A stretch of DNA of 64,000 bases from Grifola frondosa (GCA_001683735.1 LUGG01000013.1:186001-250000), one strand, 5' to 3'. Positions 12,701 to 24,706 are shown, counted from the first letter of the stretch. Notes: generated by a model not told the origin, from the letters alone. Numbers and translations are program-made.

Positions 12701-13095
12701 GAAGTGGGAGAACTTCTTAAAGGTAAGCAAGGTGCATTTGGATGATCCTGCAACTGATATTTCTGAAGGTCATGCGCGAGATGGGCTTTACATACGAGCC
12801 TGGCACCGCTGGATCTAGTGTCAGGTTTGATCCTCCAGATCCTCGAGATGTGGTGAGTAGTGTTATCACCATCACCATGCTCATGTCTGCTCATTCTGTC
12901 GGTACCGTCAGTCTATCATGTTCCATAAACGTGAGTAATCTCCAGTTACCGGTAGAATTTGGTCTTCATGAGTATATAACACTTGCAGCTCACCCTGACC
13001 CGACAATTCATCCTGTGATGCTAAAGGATTTTGCCAAGAAGTTGAAGAGGACATATGGCTGGTCGGAGGAAGATTTCTACAAGGCATCGCAGTAA
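9720..13095 (+). CDS. Large low-complexity protein with C-terminal HicA-like domain
   Basis: Function unknown. The N-terminal third (exons 9720-11230) is a globular, mostly helical region, for example DIVDYEAGLDEISDLQDHEM. The middle holds an acidic stretch (DGEDDESSYFDSEEDKDDDS, about 11540-11650), a Pro/Thr linker and two lysine blocks (KKKKKKPKKKKKKP at 12129-12170) that look like nuclear or nucleolar signals. The C-terminus, about 12695-13095, reads MKWENFLKVMREMGFTYEPG, GSSVRFDPPDPRD, SIMFHKPHPDPTIHPVMLKD and YGWSEEDF. This matches the small double-stranded-RNA-binding-like fold of HicA mRNA interferases, known mainly from bacterial toxin-antitoxin systems. Where HicA has its catalytic histidine after Gly-Ser, this protein has Ser-Val, so nuclease activity is doubtful. 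Introns are consistent in phase, including one between FHK and HPDP. Start ATG 9720, TAA 13093-13095. Confidence 0.78.
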
Positions 13096-13216
13096 TTTTC
13101 TCTCTGAGCACGCACTGTAGCCTTCGAGCGTGTAGATACTGTACTTGCTATATATTCGAGCTCCGATGCTGTGAGAGTCTCACACTCGCGAGTCCTTCAT
13201 TCACCGCGACAGATCT

Positions 13217-15277
13217 ATGGCTGCTCGACCTCCTCCTGCACGTCCCCATATCGGTTTGAACCCATCCACTCGTTTCTCGTCGTATTCAACAAACGAGTGG
13301 GCGGAGGACGATGCCTGGGACAGTGCCTCCGACTCAGAGTCCCAAGGTCCATCCGAGTGGAAACGCTCCTCGAATGCACGTCCGTCCACGTCCACTACTG
13401 CCCCGAAACCTGTGCCCAGACCCGCGCTGAACAACTCGTCAACTACGCTTGCGTTTTCCTACACTCATGTCCATGCTCCAAGCCCGAGCTCTTACTCTCC
13501 CAGACTGGACCATCCGAGCAAGAACGGCTGGACTATCGTTAGGAAATCCGTCGACCGACATAGCATGGAGGGCCATGACACAGCGAAGCCTGTCGATGCT
13601 CCCGTGTATGAGGACGTAGAGGGTGACATGGTTGTCGGTGACTTCGAGCCTGAGGTCGAAGAACAACGAGCCATCTTAACCGGGAAGCCGAGACATGAAC
13701 ATGGTATCTTGAGGGAAGATGTGGACGAGATCGTGAATGGTACGCCAGAGCAGATCGTATATTCTCATTGACATCTCATCCAACGCTCAGATCCTTTATA
13801 TCTCGTTCGCCATCGTGCTACGAAGCGTTCCAGCAGATCGCAGCCCGCGGGAGACATGCTCGACTCTGACGTGCAAGAGAAGCTCATACGCGAGCAATCT
13901 ATTCGGACGAATCGATGGAAGAAGTTCATTGACTGTATTACACAGGAGGATGTGAACATGGGTTTGTCCACATCTTCATATTGTAGTTTGCCATGTTGAT
14001 GGTCCCATGCCATCTTTACAGCACAGTTGCGAAAACTTGCGTGGAATGGAGTGCCCTCCGACTTGCGCCCTATCGTATGGCCATTACTTCTTGTATGTTT
14101 TGAGAAATCGCCGTCATGATCATTACCAACGAGATCTGTGTAGGGCTATCTCCCACTACCAACACCACTACGATCTTCCACGCTGGCTCGAAAACGACAA
14201 GAGTATGCGTCGTTAGTAGAACTCGCGTTCTCCAGAAATCGAGATGGCCCCGACCAACAAGTTTGGCACCAAATTGAAATAGATGTACCCCGCACCAGAC
14301 CGGGAGTACGGCTATGGATGCAGACGTGTACACAGAGAGTGGGTGTTCCTGTTGATATGAACACACTCGCTGTTGATCAACGTGCCTCAGAGTTTAGAAC
14401 GGATATTGTACGTATGGGCCATTCGACATCCGGCTAGTGGGTATGTGCAGGGTATCAACGATCTTGCGACGCCATTTTTCCAGGTTTTCCTATCTGCATA
14501 CATAGGTGCGTTATTCGCATTTGTTTTAGTTAAGCTCATTTTGACTGTTCCTTCAACGGAAGACTCGGACCCAGAAGACTTCGACACTGCATTACTGCCG
14601 GAGAACGTACTGAGCGCTGTCGAGGCAGACACATTCTGGTGTCTTTCTCGACTACTTGACGGCATTCAGGACAACTATATCGCAACCCAGCCCGGAATTC
14701 AGAGAAGTGTGAAGCGAATGGCGGAGCTGGTGGCGCGAATCGATGGTATGCCACTGACATTTCTCACCCATGTTGAATATACATTGATATGACGCATAAT
14801 TAGCCCCGCTGGCGGCGCATCTTGAGAAGGAGAATGTCGAGTTCATGCAGTTCGCTTTCCGGTGGATGAATTGCTTGTTAATGAGGGAGATTACTGTCCA
14901 AAATACCATTCGCATGTGGGATACCTATCTGGTATGTTATTCTCCGTCGTCTATGTGTGGCCATTTCACCTTATGCTTCTGTAGGCTGAGGGTCCAGATG
15001 CCTTTTCTCAATTTCACTTATATGTCTGCTCTGCGTTTCTTGTGCGTTGGAGCAAGAAGCTACAAGAGATGGACTTTCAGGTGAAGTCTTTGCGATTCCA
15101 TTGCGGATTGTTGCATATTCAGACCCGGCGATTTCTCTTCGACAGGGCATCATTATGTTTCTGCAATCTCTTCCAACCCAGGGGTGGTCAGACAACGAGA
15201 TCGAAATGCTTCTCAGCGAGGCGTTCGTCCACTATTCCACATGGCACAACGCGCAGAGCCATTTTGCGGGCAAATAG
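13217..15277 (+). CDS. GYP1: Gyp1-type Rab GTPase-activating protein (TBC domain)
   Basis: Stimulates GTP hydrolysis by Golgi Rab proteins such as Ypt1; acts at Golgi membranes. A disordered N-terminus of about 190 residues (Ser/Pro-rich, then DGWTIVRKSVD-like segments) precedes the TBC domain. TBC motifs in order are LRKLAWNGVPSDLRPIVWPL, then IEIDVPRTRPG, which supplies the arginine finger, then YVWAIRHPASGYVQGINDLA, which supplies the glutamine finger in YVQG. FWCLSRLLDGIQDNY and FRWMNCLLMREI follow. The C-terminal GWSDNEIEMLLSEAF closes the domain and TAG is at 15275-15277. Both catalytic fingers are present. The exons join through short introns without frame breaks. It resembles the yeast Gyp1/human TBC1D22 subgroup more than other TBC proteins. 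The gene converges on the nucleoporin gene with a 148 bp gap. Confidence 0.93.
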
Positions 15278-15425
15278 ACTGTAATACCTTACGTTTCTCT
15301 TGCTGATGGGGCTATGTGTACGCTGTCGAATCCTTGGATCAAGAAGTATTTATGCAATTGGACAAGATATAACTACCGAGTGATGTCAAATGAACCTACA
15401 AGAAAGAATGAGGATCTCTTCCACG

Positions 15426-17774
15426 TCATAATGAGCTTTCTTCAGTCTTCCCTTTCACGAATTCGATCTCGCGGTCTAAAGCCTGTTTCAGTGCGCTGGC
15501 TTGGTCAGTAGTCTTCGTCCGTATCATGTAAGGCGTTGAACGTCCCTCTTCGTGACCCATGAACGATACGACTTTCTCAGACAATGATGTGTTCATGCCC
15601 GCGTGGACGTTGAAGTTCTGAAAATTGTGGTCAACGAAAGTATGCACAACACAGATGCAAGCGTACTCACAATAGTGATCTTGCCCGTACTACTATTGCG
15701 GAGTAACAGCCGACGCATACCAGTCTCCTTATTCTTCTTCACCCGGAGTACACCTGCATGCGAGAAGAATGGTCAGCACGTACTGCTAATCAAAACTGCT
15801 GTGGCACTCACCAACGCCCAAATCGCCCCACTTTGGCTTGCCATCCTCACTCTTCACTATTTTGTACACTTAGTCTTGATTTCGGCATTATCTCCTCGTT
15901 CTCCTCGCCTTCGCCCTCAAGATCATGCACAGACGCCGACGGCTTGAGCAAGCTGGATTGTTCTGCACCTTCACCCTCTGGTGCAGGGGTGCCCTCCCCA
16001 GAAGTTGATTCCGCATCAATCTTCTCCTCGGAGGGCGTTAGCGCCAGCTTGGGCGGTGCTGCAAGTGTGAAGGCACTGGATTTCGATGGCCCATCCTCCG
16101 GCGTCTGCGGTGGGCTGCCAAAGCCAAAGCCGACAGGGTTACCAATGGTACCGGCTTTCCCGAAACCAAGGGAAGGAGATTTGCTGGGGGACGCGGAGCC
16201 GAAGGAGAATGCCGACGATGTAGGCTTCTCGGGGGTGCCGAAGGACGTTGTCGTGCCGAAGATGCTGGTGGAGGCCGAACCTGAATCTTTGTCCTTGCCC
16301 TTGTCCTCCTGCTCCTGATCCTTATCCTTGTCTGCACTCTTCGTAAAGAGGCCGAACGGGGAGTTCGTGCTGGGTGTAGAGAATAGAGTAGCGGTACTCG
16401 GTTTACTCGCAGACGTGGCGGGTGGTGTGCCGAAGGAGAACGAAGACGATGTGGATGAAGTTCCAAACGCAAACGCCGACTTGGGCGCTGAGGATCCTGC
16501 TGGTGCAAACTTTTGGAAACCCGTGCCGAATGGCGATGACGATGGCGCTGTGCTCAATTCGCTCTTCTCAGCGAACTTCGAAGAGCCAAAGGTGAATGGA
16601 GTTGATGATGTCGTGCTACCTGAATCACTCTTTTCAGCTGGCTTGTGGGATCCAAATGCGAAGGGCGACGACAATGTAGCGCTGTTCGAATCACTCTTGT
16701 CAGCGGGCTTGGAAGATCCGAATGAGAAGGAGGAGGTCGACGCAGCCTTTCCAAACCCATTGGAGGCGGGAGGTGATGACACCACAGGTGGTTTAAAGCC
16801 AGCAAAGCTGCTTGGGGCTGGAGGCATGGAAACGGGTGCTGATGATGGAGCAGAGGTTGAAGCCTTGGTGCTGCCGGGCACAGACCGAGATTCTGAGCTC
16901 GAGCTTTTCGTCGATCCTAGCTTCTCATCGTAGTCAGACTTGGCGGATACGCGAAAAGATTTGTACCGCTCCAACAATTCGGCAACATCGATGAAAGGAT
17001 CGGACTCGATGGCTTTGGAGACTGCTGACAGAAACGAGAGGTTCAGACCACGCAAAGCCATTAGATATTTGATCTCTTCTGCTACTCCATCTTCTTCCGA
17101 AGGACCTGGTGGTGACGTGTCTGAGGTGGTGGCACTTGGTATCGAATCAACTACAGCCTGGGGAGCCAAAGTGACTGATGGGCTTGATGAGCCAACCAAA
17201 GATGCGAACGCTTTGGTGGCGGGAGAGGCGGATGCGGACACAGCAGGTGCAAAAGCAGATGAAGTTCCAGTGAATGGAGAAGAGCTTGATGGCATCGTGG
17301 ACACAGTTGGAGAAAATGGTTTAGAGGACGCTGCAGGTGTTCCGAATGCGAACGGCGCGGAACCGGCACTCGATCCAGTAAATCCTGAGAAACCAGAAAA
17401 CTTAGCTGGACTTGGCGGCTGCATAGCAGCTTCAGCAACTAACGTCCATACGAGGAGCAGTTAACTCACCGCCGGGACAGAAGGAGCGGAGGAGCCGGAA
17501 GGTGGCGTCTCCGCACGACTGACAGGCTGCGAGCGTCGAGGAAGAGCTTTCATACTGTTGAGATCAAGTCAGATCAAGAAACTGAAAATTGTTGAAAAAC
17601 TGCGTACGGCCTTCTCGCAAGGACCACCTCATCTGCTTTCTGGAAGCCTTGGTCGGGTGAAAGTTCCTAACGCGTCTGTTTGCGAACATATCCCAACAAG
17701 ATACATGCGAGACAAACCTCTATCTCGTTGTCATCGTCGTCTTTTGTAAGCTGCCTTTCTGCGCCTCTTTTCAT
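15426..17774 (-). CDS. NUP2: FG-repeat nucleoporin with RanBP1 domain (Nup2/Nup50-like)
   Basis: Mobile nuclear-basket nucleoporin that helps release importin alpha cargo through Ran-GTP. The N-terminus MKRGAERQLTKDDDDNEIEE (ATG at 17774) and the following FQKADEVVLARRP form the importin-alpha-binding segment seen in Nup2/Nup50. A single long exon (15847-17424) carries a Ser/Thr/Pro-rich region with many FG, FGFG and PFxFG motifs (FAFGT, FSFGSS, PFAFGSHKPAEKSD repeated). A helical segment, MALRGLNLSFLSAVSKAIES, lies near its start. The C-terminus is a RanBP1 domain: NFNVHAGMNTSLSEKVVSF then STPYMIRTKTTDQASALKQAL, with TGA at 15426-15428. A spacer rich in Asp/Lys/Glu sits between repeats and domain. 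Layout and order match the family over the full length. Confidence 0.92.
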
Positions 17775-17993
17775 TGGAAGAGAAGGATGAAACTTGGAAG
17801 GATTTCGCGCGAGGTGGAAGCTTGAGGTTGAGTGGACGCGAGCAGGTCGACAGGCGCGTGTGTGTGGCGATCGGCTATCTCCGACGGCGTCCCGGTTCTC
17901 CGGCCGGCAGGCGCCGGTAAACTGTAAGGAGCCTCGTTTGCCCCAAGCAATTAGGGGGAACGCGCAGTGACCGACTTCATTCTAGCTTCTACC
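17775..17993. promoter_or_regulatory. Divergent promoter between nucleoporin and MGA2-like genes
   Basis: Only 219 bp separate the two start codons, which point away from each other, so both promoters must share this segment. It is GC-rich with a purine-rich part (GGAAGAGAAGGATGAAACTTGG near 17775-17800) and no clear TATA box. Confidence 0.5.
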
Positions 17994-20900
17994 ATGTCGT
18001 CCTCGTCCACCACCGCGTGTTCAAGGTCGCCCTCGCCATCGCCCACTACGCCAGAAGCCTCAGATAGTCTGGATCCGATTGTTACCCAACAAGATCTATC
18101 GGCTTGGTGTAATTCTCTCTCATCCGCCAGCTTTCTCATGAACAGCGAAATGCAGTTTGCTGATCTCGGGAAGAGGGACGAGGGACTTGCGTTGGAGCTG
18201 GAGGATTTGCTGCAGGACAGTGCTTATGACGAGTACGTGTATCTTTCCATTTTCCATCATAGCCATCGCGTTCAAACAGATGATGTGATTTTAGTTCTAC
18301 TCCGTCGGGTCCTGATGTATGCTCAGTCGTGAACATTACCTCAGTTTCTCGGTCATTTCCCCCAAGTGTAGAGGTCACCGATTTGTTGTCAGGGCATCAA
18401 AGTCCAGTCTCAATAACGAAACCTGTCCCGCCGCCGCCTTCGCAGTCGCGCAAGGATCCTCCTGCATTGCAGAGAGTGGTATATCCTCTGAAGGAATTGT
18501 GCTACAAGTGAGTGTTTGTATCTCACGATAAACACACTGAACGAACAGCCTTTGCCAAGTCTTCCTATCATATTTCCAAGCATTCCGGAGGGTGGCACCA
18601 AGTCTCGGGTCGAAACGCAAGTGCGCTTGACTATAGATCTAGCTCATGCCAGCGCTTCCTCGGGAGAACCTTTCAAATACGACAAGGTCGGGAGTTGGAA
18701 GTGGTTGAGACTTCCGAAAGGTACCGCTACCAAGAAGAGGACTCGTAAGGAGGGCAAAGTCGGTAGGTGCCTCCAATAGAACGGATAAAGGAGCTTTATC
18801 TGATATTCTCTTCAGATGCTCCGCCGGAAGACTCTCTATATCTTACCGCGGATATCACTTGTGCTTCGCCCTCCCCATGCACATGTAACATCTTGCTCGA
18901 GTTGCCAAGCCCGTGAGGTACGTATTGTGCGACGAGCTACAATCATATATTTACTAGCCTGTGTCTAGGCTAAGCGGGTGGCGAGAAAGATCGCTGCGCG
19001 GGTCAGACCGGCTCGTTCGGATTCGGACTCTCAAGATGAAGTGAACACAATTCCTGGAAGAGGAAGACACGAAGATACATCAAACATTATCCAGTTCAAT
19101 TGTCCCGAAGTGCTCGATTTTTCTGCAGGTTCCATAATTCTGCCTCTGCGGATTACTTGCTACTGCCGCCATCACCGAGAGAAGGTTGGCTTCAACATTC
19201 ATTTTACCATGCTGGATCACGCAGGTCGCGTTATTGGAACGGGGACGACCAAGCCTATTATGATTACTGATGACCATAAGAGTACCGGATTGAACACTCC
19301 GAAATCAGGAATCCTCAATGGTAGCGCTGCAGGAGAGGCCTCTGATGTTGTGGAGACTTCAAAGCGCAAGAAGAATCGTGGTGATAATGGCGCTGAGCGG
19401 ACAAAGAAGCGTTCCAAGCCATATGACATGAATAGGAGTTCTCGTCTGGCCCGTAAACACAGCAGCGGTAGCTTGGCTTCGCCTTCCGACCTGACCTCTG
19501 CCTTTGTCACCAGATCGCCATCTCCGTGGTACGCAGCCAACCCTCTGCAGAACACTGTGTCTAGTCCCACCTTGCATTTTAGCCATTGCGAGCAGACAAC
19601 ATCTGAAATCCTGACTAGTCCAAATTCGCAGGTGGTTACGAGCCCGTTACCTTCCACTGAACCTCCTGTTCCCTCTGCCGATAATGTTACCACAACCCTT
19701 GACCCCGACGTCATTATGCCAGACCCTGGGCCTAGCGATATGACTACGATGTCCTTCGAAGAATTAGCAACTTCGCCTTATTTGCCTGCAGCTCCCCAAT
19801 CCCCGTCGTCACTCGTTTTTGATCCGATCCACACTCTCAACAACGTGGCTAATCCGCCCATTCCTTACATTCTTTTCAAGCACGATCCTCCCCTCCTATC
19901 TCTCACCTTCCCGCGCCGAAGATCCATCGCTTGATTCCATCATCTGGCCTACATACGGTGGTATCGAAGTGACAGTGCTAGGTGCCAATTTCCACCCCTC
20001 AATGCATCTCAACTGTGTCTTCGGCAGTACACCATCGACTTCGACACAGCGGTGGAGTGACAACACACTTGTATGTCTGTTGCCTCCGAGCACATCTTCT
20101 GGTGTCGTGCAAGTCTGGTTCGACGGCATGCCGAAGGAGGAAGATGGCAGCCCACCTTCCTTGTTCACATACACTGACGAGACGGACAGAGCATTGTACG
20201 TTCCTTTCTCGGTGGCTGCTACTATGATCATATATTGAAGTGTTTTTTTAGAATGGAATTAGCGCTTCAAGTGGTCGGCCTGAAGATGACAGGCAAAATC
20301 GAAGATGCCAGGAACATTGCCATGCGCATTGTCAGCACATCTAGCCCCAACGATACAGATCCTGGAATGGAGACGAGCGGTGCGATGCAGTTCGCTAGCC
20401 AGGCTAATCCTTCTTTCGATATTCGTCATCTACTGCTCAGTCGAGCAAGAGATACCGAGGATTTCGAGAGATTGGTCCTTAACTTCCTCTCGGTCCTCGA
20501 TGTCGCTGTGGATACTCGGGTTCCTTCGAGCCTGTCGTCGATCTCACACCACACTGCTGGTGGTCAGACGCTTCTTCACTTGGCGGTCCTGGCCCGGTTC
20601 CCCGCCCTCGCCAAGTTCTTGATAATGCGTGGCATAGACATTGACGCTCGCGACAAGAACGGCTGTACCGCTTTGTACTTTGCTGCCACCGTCGGCGCAG
20701 TAGAATGCGCCAAGCTACTCGTGGAGGCCGGAGCAGCACTGGATATTGTGGACGGATTGGGCAAGACTCCCGTCGAAGTAGCTCCTCCTGGATTCTTTGA
20801 ATTCATCGACTCGGACGGCGGTGCAAGTGAGCATTCATCCGATCGGGAAGGTGAACATGAAGATGAGGCTGCATGGGGAGATGTCGACGATGATACAGAC

Positions 20901-21722
20901 GATGACGCTGATGTGATGGACAAGTTAAAACGCCGTGGAGAGCGGAAGCCCACCCACTGGAAGCTCAAAACTTCGCATTCAGTACCGGAGGCAGGTTCAC
21001 CCGCGGAACCAAAGTCTACGGATATTCCGATGGAGAGCAAGAAGGCTCTTGAGGCCGGACTCGTGGATGAAAAGCAGGCTGTCGCCTCGTTCACGGAGAC
21101 GCTGTACCGCACTCTCGCCCAGCTGCAGCACCCACAGGGCATGATTGCGAATATACCAAACCTGCCGATGCTGCAGAAGCGCCACCTTCCTGGAATGCCT
21201 GCTTGGGGAGCGTTGCCGCAGATGCCTGCTGTCTTCCCGGTCATTGTACCCATCCCCCATCTGTTCACTCTCTTCGGAGAGCGACGAGCTCAAGACCGGC
21301 AGTCCGTTGGTGACGATAAGCAAGACGGGACTGCTCAGCCGTGGCTAGGCATTGGGGCCTCAGACTGGCGCGCCGTTTGGGAGAAGTGGATAGCACAGGT
21401 CAACACTTCTATGAGGGCGAATGAAGCGACAGACAATCCTCCCCCTGCGTATACTCCCCGGAATGCTGATGAAGCTGGTGATTCCCCTCTTGTTGATGTG
21501 AAGGAGGAAATACCGCTTGCGGCAGAGCCCTCCACGCATGTAGGCGTTGATCGAGCAATTGCTCGCCCTGTTGTCTATGAAGCGCAGCCCATCCCGGAGG
21601 ACGAAGTAAATTCGTATGAATACAGACCAGCGCGCAAGCTCGCCCGCAAGACGCAGAAGAAACGTGAGATTTTTATTATGTGGTTATCAATCGCGGTCCT
21701 GACTACCATACTCTTCATATAG
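17994..21722 (+). CDS. MGA2: Mga2/Spt23-like membrane-tethered transcription factor
   Basis: ER-anchored activator of fatty-acid desaturase genes. In yeast the p120 form is ubiquitinated and cut by the proteasome, releasing p90 to the nucleus when membranes become too saturated. Sequence order fits this: a Ser-rich N-terminus (MSSSSTTACSRSPSPSPTTP), a Mga2/Spt23 N-terminal domain (about 18380-19260), and a basic cluster KRKKNRGDNGAERTKKR. An IPT/TIG fold follows (GGIEVTVLGANFHPSMHLNC to VVQVWFDGMP, 19950-20190). Then come two ankyrin repeats (GGQTLLHLAVLARFPALAKF and DKNGCTALYFAATVGAVECA). The acidic stretch at about 20840-20930 and the C-terminal helix IFIMWLSIAVLTTILFI, six or fewer residues from the stop, complete it. 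Nearly half of the protein lies in one exon (20235-21722). Start ATG 17994; GTG at 17967 is in frame but unlikely. Confidence 0.93.
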
Positions 21723-22217
21723 ATGATCGAATGCTTGTACTTTTCTGGATCCCTATCCTTTTTAGTGGGTGTTCGCGCTCCATCTCTCCATGAACATGTG
21801 TTCACATATAATTTGCAGTTGGTATTGCCTGGGCCTTTCTTCACGCCATTCGCATCGCATTCCACGCTACCAAGACGGTCGTGACTCTCAAAGCTGGTCT
21901 TCGCGTTTGAATTGGTCTTGAGTTTGCGGATTATACACGAAGGTGTTTGTACTTTAGTGCGCTCGTTCTTAATTTCTCCGTGGAAGTGGAATGGATCCAC
22001 TCACATGTTGGCGTCCCTTTTGGACTATGCTTATGCTGGTTTCCTTATGGTCTCCTCTGTTTTCCTAGATGCTGGTTTCCTACAGGTATCTTTAAACTAT
22101 CCGAACACTGAAGTTATACGATGTAGTGTTTCGAAGCGAAATTGATGGTCGTTCTCAGTTACCGACGCGTAATGACCTGCCCTGAACGCGCTGCAGGCAC
22201 GCGTGTCACCATAAGTA
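21723..22217. other. Intergenic, 495 bp
   Basis: 3' flank of the MGA2-like gene and promoter of the MYND gene. It is slightly T-rich. A CTATGCTTATGCTGG/CTAGATGCTGG repeat near 22025-22080 is minor. No gene recognised. Confidence 0.5.
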
Positions 22218-23109
22218 ATGCCTAAGCTTGTCATTGTTGACTATGTCTTCGCTGACGAACACCCGGATTCCCCCTCTGGCGACAATGACTTCAAGGATCG
22301 GTGCTCGGCCTGTTCCAAAAAAGTGGGCGAAGACAAGCTCAGAAAATGCCCCAAATGCGAGTACGTCACGTTGCCGCGAGACAGTTCAGAGCGGACTGAT
22401 CTCGTCACGTCGCCAGGATGGTGCGCTACTGCTCAAAGGCGTGTCAGAGGTCAGCGATGAAGGCACACAAGCCGCGCTGCCTACAGGGACAGATTTTGCG
22501 GAGGCGCTTTCAAAGGACAAAGAGCTGGAAGCCCTGAACGCCGCCTTTTCCAAATGGCTGGACTGTTGGCGAAACACCATCAACCACTATGCGCTGTGTG
22601 CACACGATCTTGCGAACCATCCGCAAGACAGGCTCGCTACGCATTGGTATGGTGCCAGAGTTGTGACGATTGTGGAGGCTAACATCGCATGAATTCAGCT
22701 TCGTCCTCGAAGTCAAGCAACGGCCCAATGCTCCTAGTGTTGCGCAGTCTTTCAAGGCACCTTTATTTTTACTAACATATGTCGACGATGAGCTGACGAA
22801 ATCGAGCCCAGATGGTAGCCGGGAAGGTCGCGTCTCGTGACGAGCTCGTAGAAATACTGCGTGAGATGGGTGGCAGCGAAGCAGGTCGACCATTGGAGGA
22901 AGGACTATCGCGGAGAGGACACCGTGCACACCGTCATCATATTCGACGCGGGGACCGCCCGCTTTCTCTGGTATTCTCTGGGCGATCTCACCCAGTACCG
23001 CTCAGATCCCATCGCTTCTCGTAAGCTGGCCGAGGGATGCTGGACCGGGCTCACGTACAGTTTTGAAACTGGCAAGGGCGCTATCACAATGCCCATTTCA
23101 ATGCCGTAG
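22218..23109 (+). CDS. MYND zinc-finger protein, frame disrupted
   Basis: Unknown partner; MYND fingers bind proline-rich peptides in regulatory proteins. The finger is complete after removing one intron: CSACSKKVGEDKLRKCPKCE joins MVRYCSKACQRSAMKAHKPRC, with all eight Cys/His ligands. The downstream part is a helical domain typical of Agaricomycete MYND proteins: EALSKDKELEALNAAFSKWL, NHYALCAHDLANHPQDR and, near the end, VIIFDAGTARFLWYSLGD. These segments are in different frames. One break lies at GGG 22486-22488, where one extra base would join the finger to the helical region. A second lies near GG 22884-22885. An intron at about 22758-22811 fits only with a GC donor; it has a good ACTAAC branch site. 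The gene converges on the next with a 106 bp gap. Sequence error or recent decay are both possible. Confidence 0.72.
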
Positions 23110-23215
23110 CGCGGAGCCTCATTATCTTGTCATTTATATGTAGTCTTGTATTTCTTTGGGAGGGATTATAATATAGCGCACTGCTCGTAGATGAGCTCTC
23201 TGATACCAATCACAA

Positions 23216-24706
23216 CTAAGACAAACCGAGGGATCCTTTTATCGCCCACATCGAGTCGAGGATTCGAAGCTGTTGGAATCAACGATCAGCATCACGAAGC
23301 CATGTGGATCAATAGACTCACAAAGTCCACGAAGCCTTCTTCGCGTATCACGCTTGCCACTAGATTCTCTAGCTCGTGCCGAGGTAGATGATATAGCGAG
23401 GAGGTTTCTCGCAAGGAATCGAGCAGCGGCGACGACGTTTCGTACACAGCACCTGCAACCGGCAGAGCTGACTGCGTTCCAGCCGACTCCTGCGCACGCG
23501 TGGCGCCTATAGGAGGTGGGGGCGGAGGCTCATAAGGTCTACGTTGGATGCAGGCGGCGGGGAAGAACGATCGAACAAAGAAGAACTTGGCAAAGAGCTA
23601 TCGCTACTATTCTGGTTTGACGACAGCGGACGCCGAGTATGAGGCTGATTAAGCGCCATCGTCTGAGAGACTGTTGAAGCAGCACCGACTGAAGAATGCT
23701 CCGCCCGAGTCGACGTCTCTGTGACTGTTGAGGAAGGGCGGGATGTTGGGTGGTTGTCGTCTGAGGATGCAGGCAAGAAGGCCGGGCTATACGCAGGTAT
23801 CACAGTCTGACCTGGGGTCGCCACAGATGTATGGGTGATCTCTTCAGCGTCGGTGACAGACAGATTATATGCGGAGTCCCGGAATTCAGAAGAACGAAAT
23901 GTAGTGTCCGAGCGCCTCAGAGAATTATTTGCGTCAGGACGCATAGAGTCGTTAACATTAAATTGGGTAAGCGTTGGTCGCATGCTAACAGTGTTACGCG
24001 AGGCTGAGAAACACGAGATGCAGTATTACTGATAGACTGAGCAGCGTTTGAGGGGATGTTTTTCGCAGCAGGAGGACGCATATTCCGAGCAGGAGGAGCG
24101 CTGTTGGCTTTACAAGGGCAGATGAACCGGATTGGAGTCGACAAAAGCAGAAGCAGAAGCAGCAGATTGGAAAGTAACTTGAAAGCGCCGAAAATTCTAT
24201 TATCCTGCTTTCAAGAGTAGTATTTCATGGATGTGAAAACATTGCGCACCGGAGTTGCACCTGAAGGAGGAACGCGAGGATAGAGATAGCGGATGCCAAC
24301 GACTGCATCTTGATAAACAGCCTTCAAAGGCAGACCTTGGATCATGGCGGTTTCTCTGTTTTGTAGCGATGGAACAGAGGAGTACGCTATGAGATCAAGG
24401 TCTTCCTGTATGCGTTCATCCCAAAGGATTAGCGATAGTGGCTGGGTTACAATATGAGTGAAGGACATACGAAAACAATTTCTGGTTGATTTGTGCCCGT
24501 AGAGTCGTTTGATAGCAAAGACCATGTTATACGTACTCTAAATGTTCAGTCGCCGTTGGAATTCGGTATCTAGCAGAAGGCGAATGACCGGACTGACGAA
24601 TGTTGCCATTCAGTTCGCCCTGTTCTGTTGCAGAAGTCAGATCTGAGTATGCCCTGGAGTACTTGAGCAAATCATAGCTGATGGTGGTCGTGGTGGAGAG
24701 TGACAT
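23216..24706 (-). CDS. Unnamed conserved protein, probably one gene
   Basis: I do not recognise a named family. The N-terminal exon begins MSLSTTTTISYDLLKYSRAY (ATG at 24706) and contains SDLTSATEQGELNGN. The next exon carries LPLKAVYQDAVVGIRYLYPR followed by VPP. A long Ser/Thr/Pro-rich, probably disordered middle follows (about 23540-24180). The C-terminus is compact and helical: LPRHELENLVASVIREEGF joined through an intron to LRILDSMWAIKGSLGLS, stop at 23216-23218. That last segment looks strongly conserved. The frame breaks once at GG 23536-23537; one extra base there makes ASNVDPYEPPPPPPIG continuous with the C-terminus. Joining the two halves into one gene is an inference; splicing between 24100 and 24240 is unresolved, and two genes are possible. 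Confidence 0.55.

Noticed and set aside
9720..13095. Active toxin-antitoxin module
   Set aside because: The HicA-like domain lacks the catalytic histidine, is fused to a large eukaryotic protein, and has no adjacent antitoxin-like gene.
16038..17464. Long open frames on the plus strand opposite the FG nucleoporin
   Set aside because: They are antisense shadows of a low-complexity repeat region; the minus-strand frame has FG repeats and a RanBP1 domain.
20576..21268. 230-codon minus-strand frame inside the MGA2-like gene
   Set aside because: Antisense of the ankyrin and acidic region; no protein features of its own.
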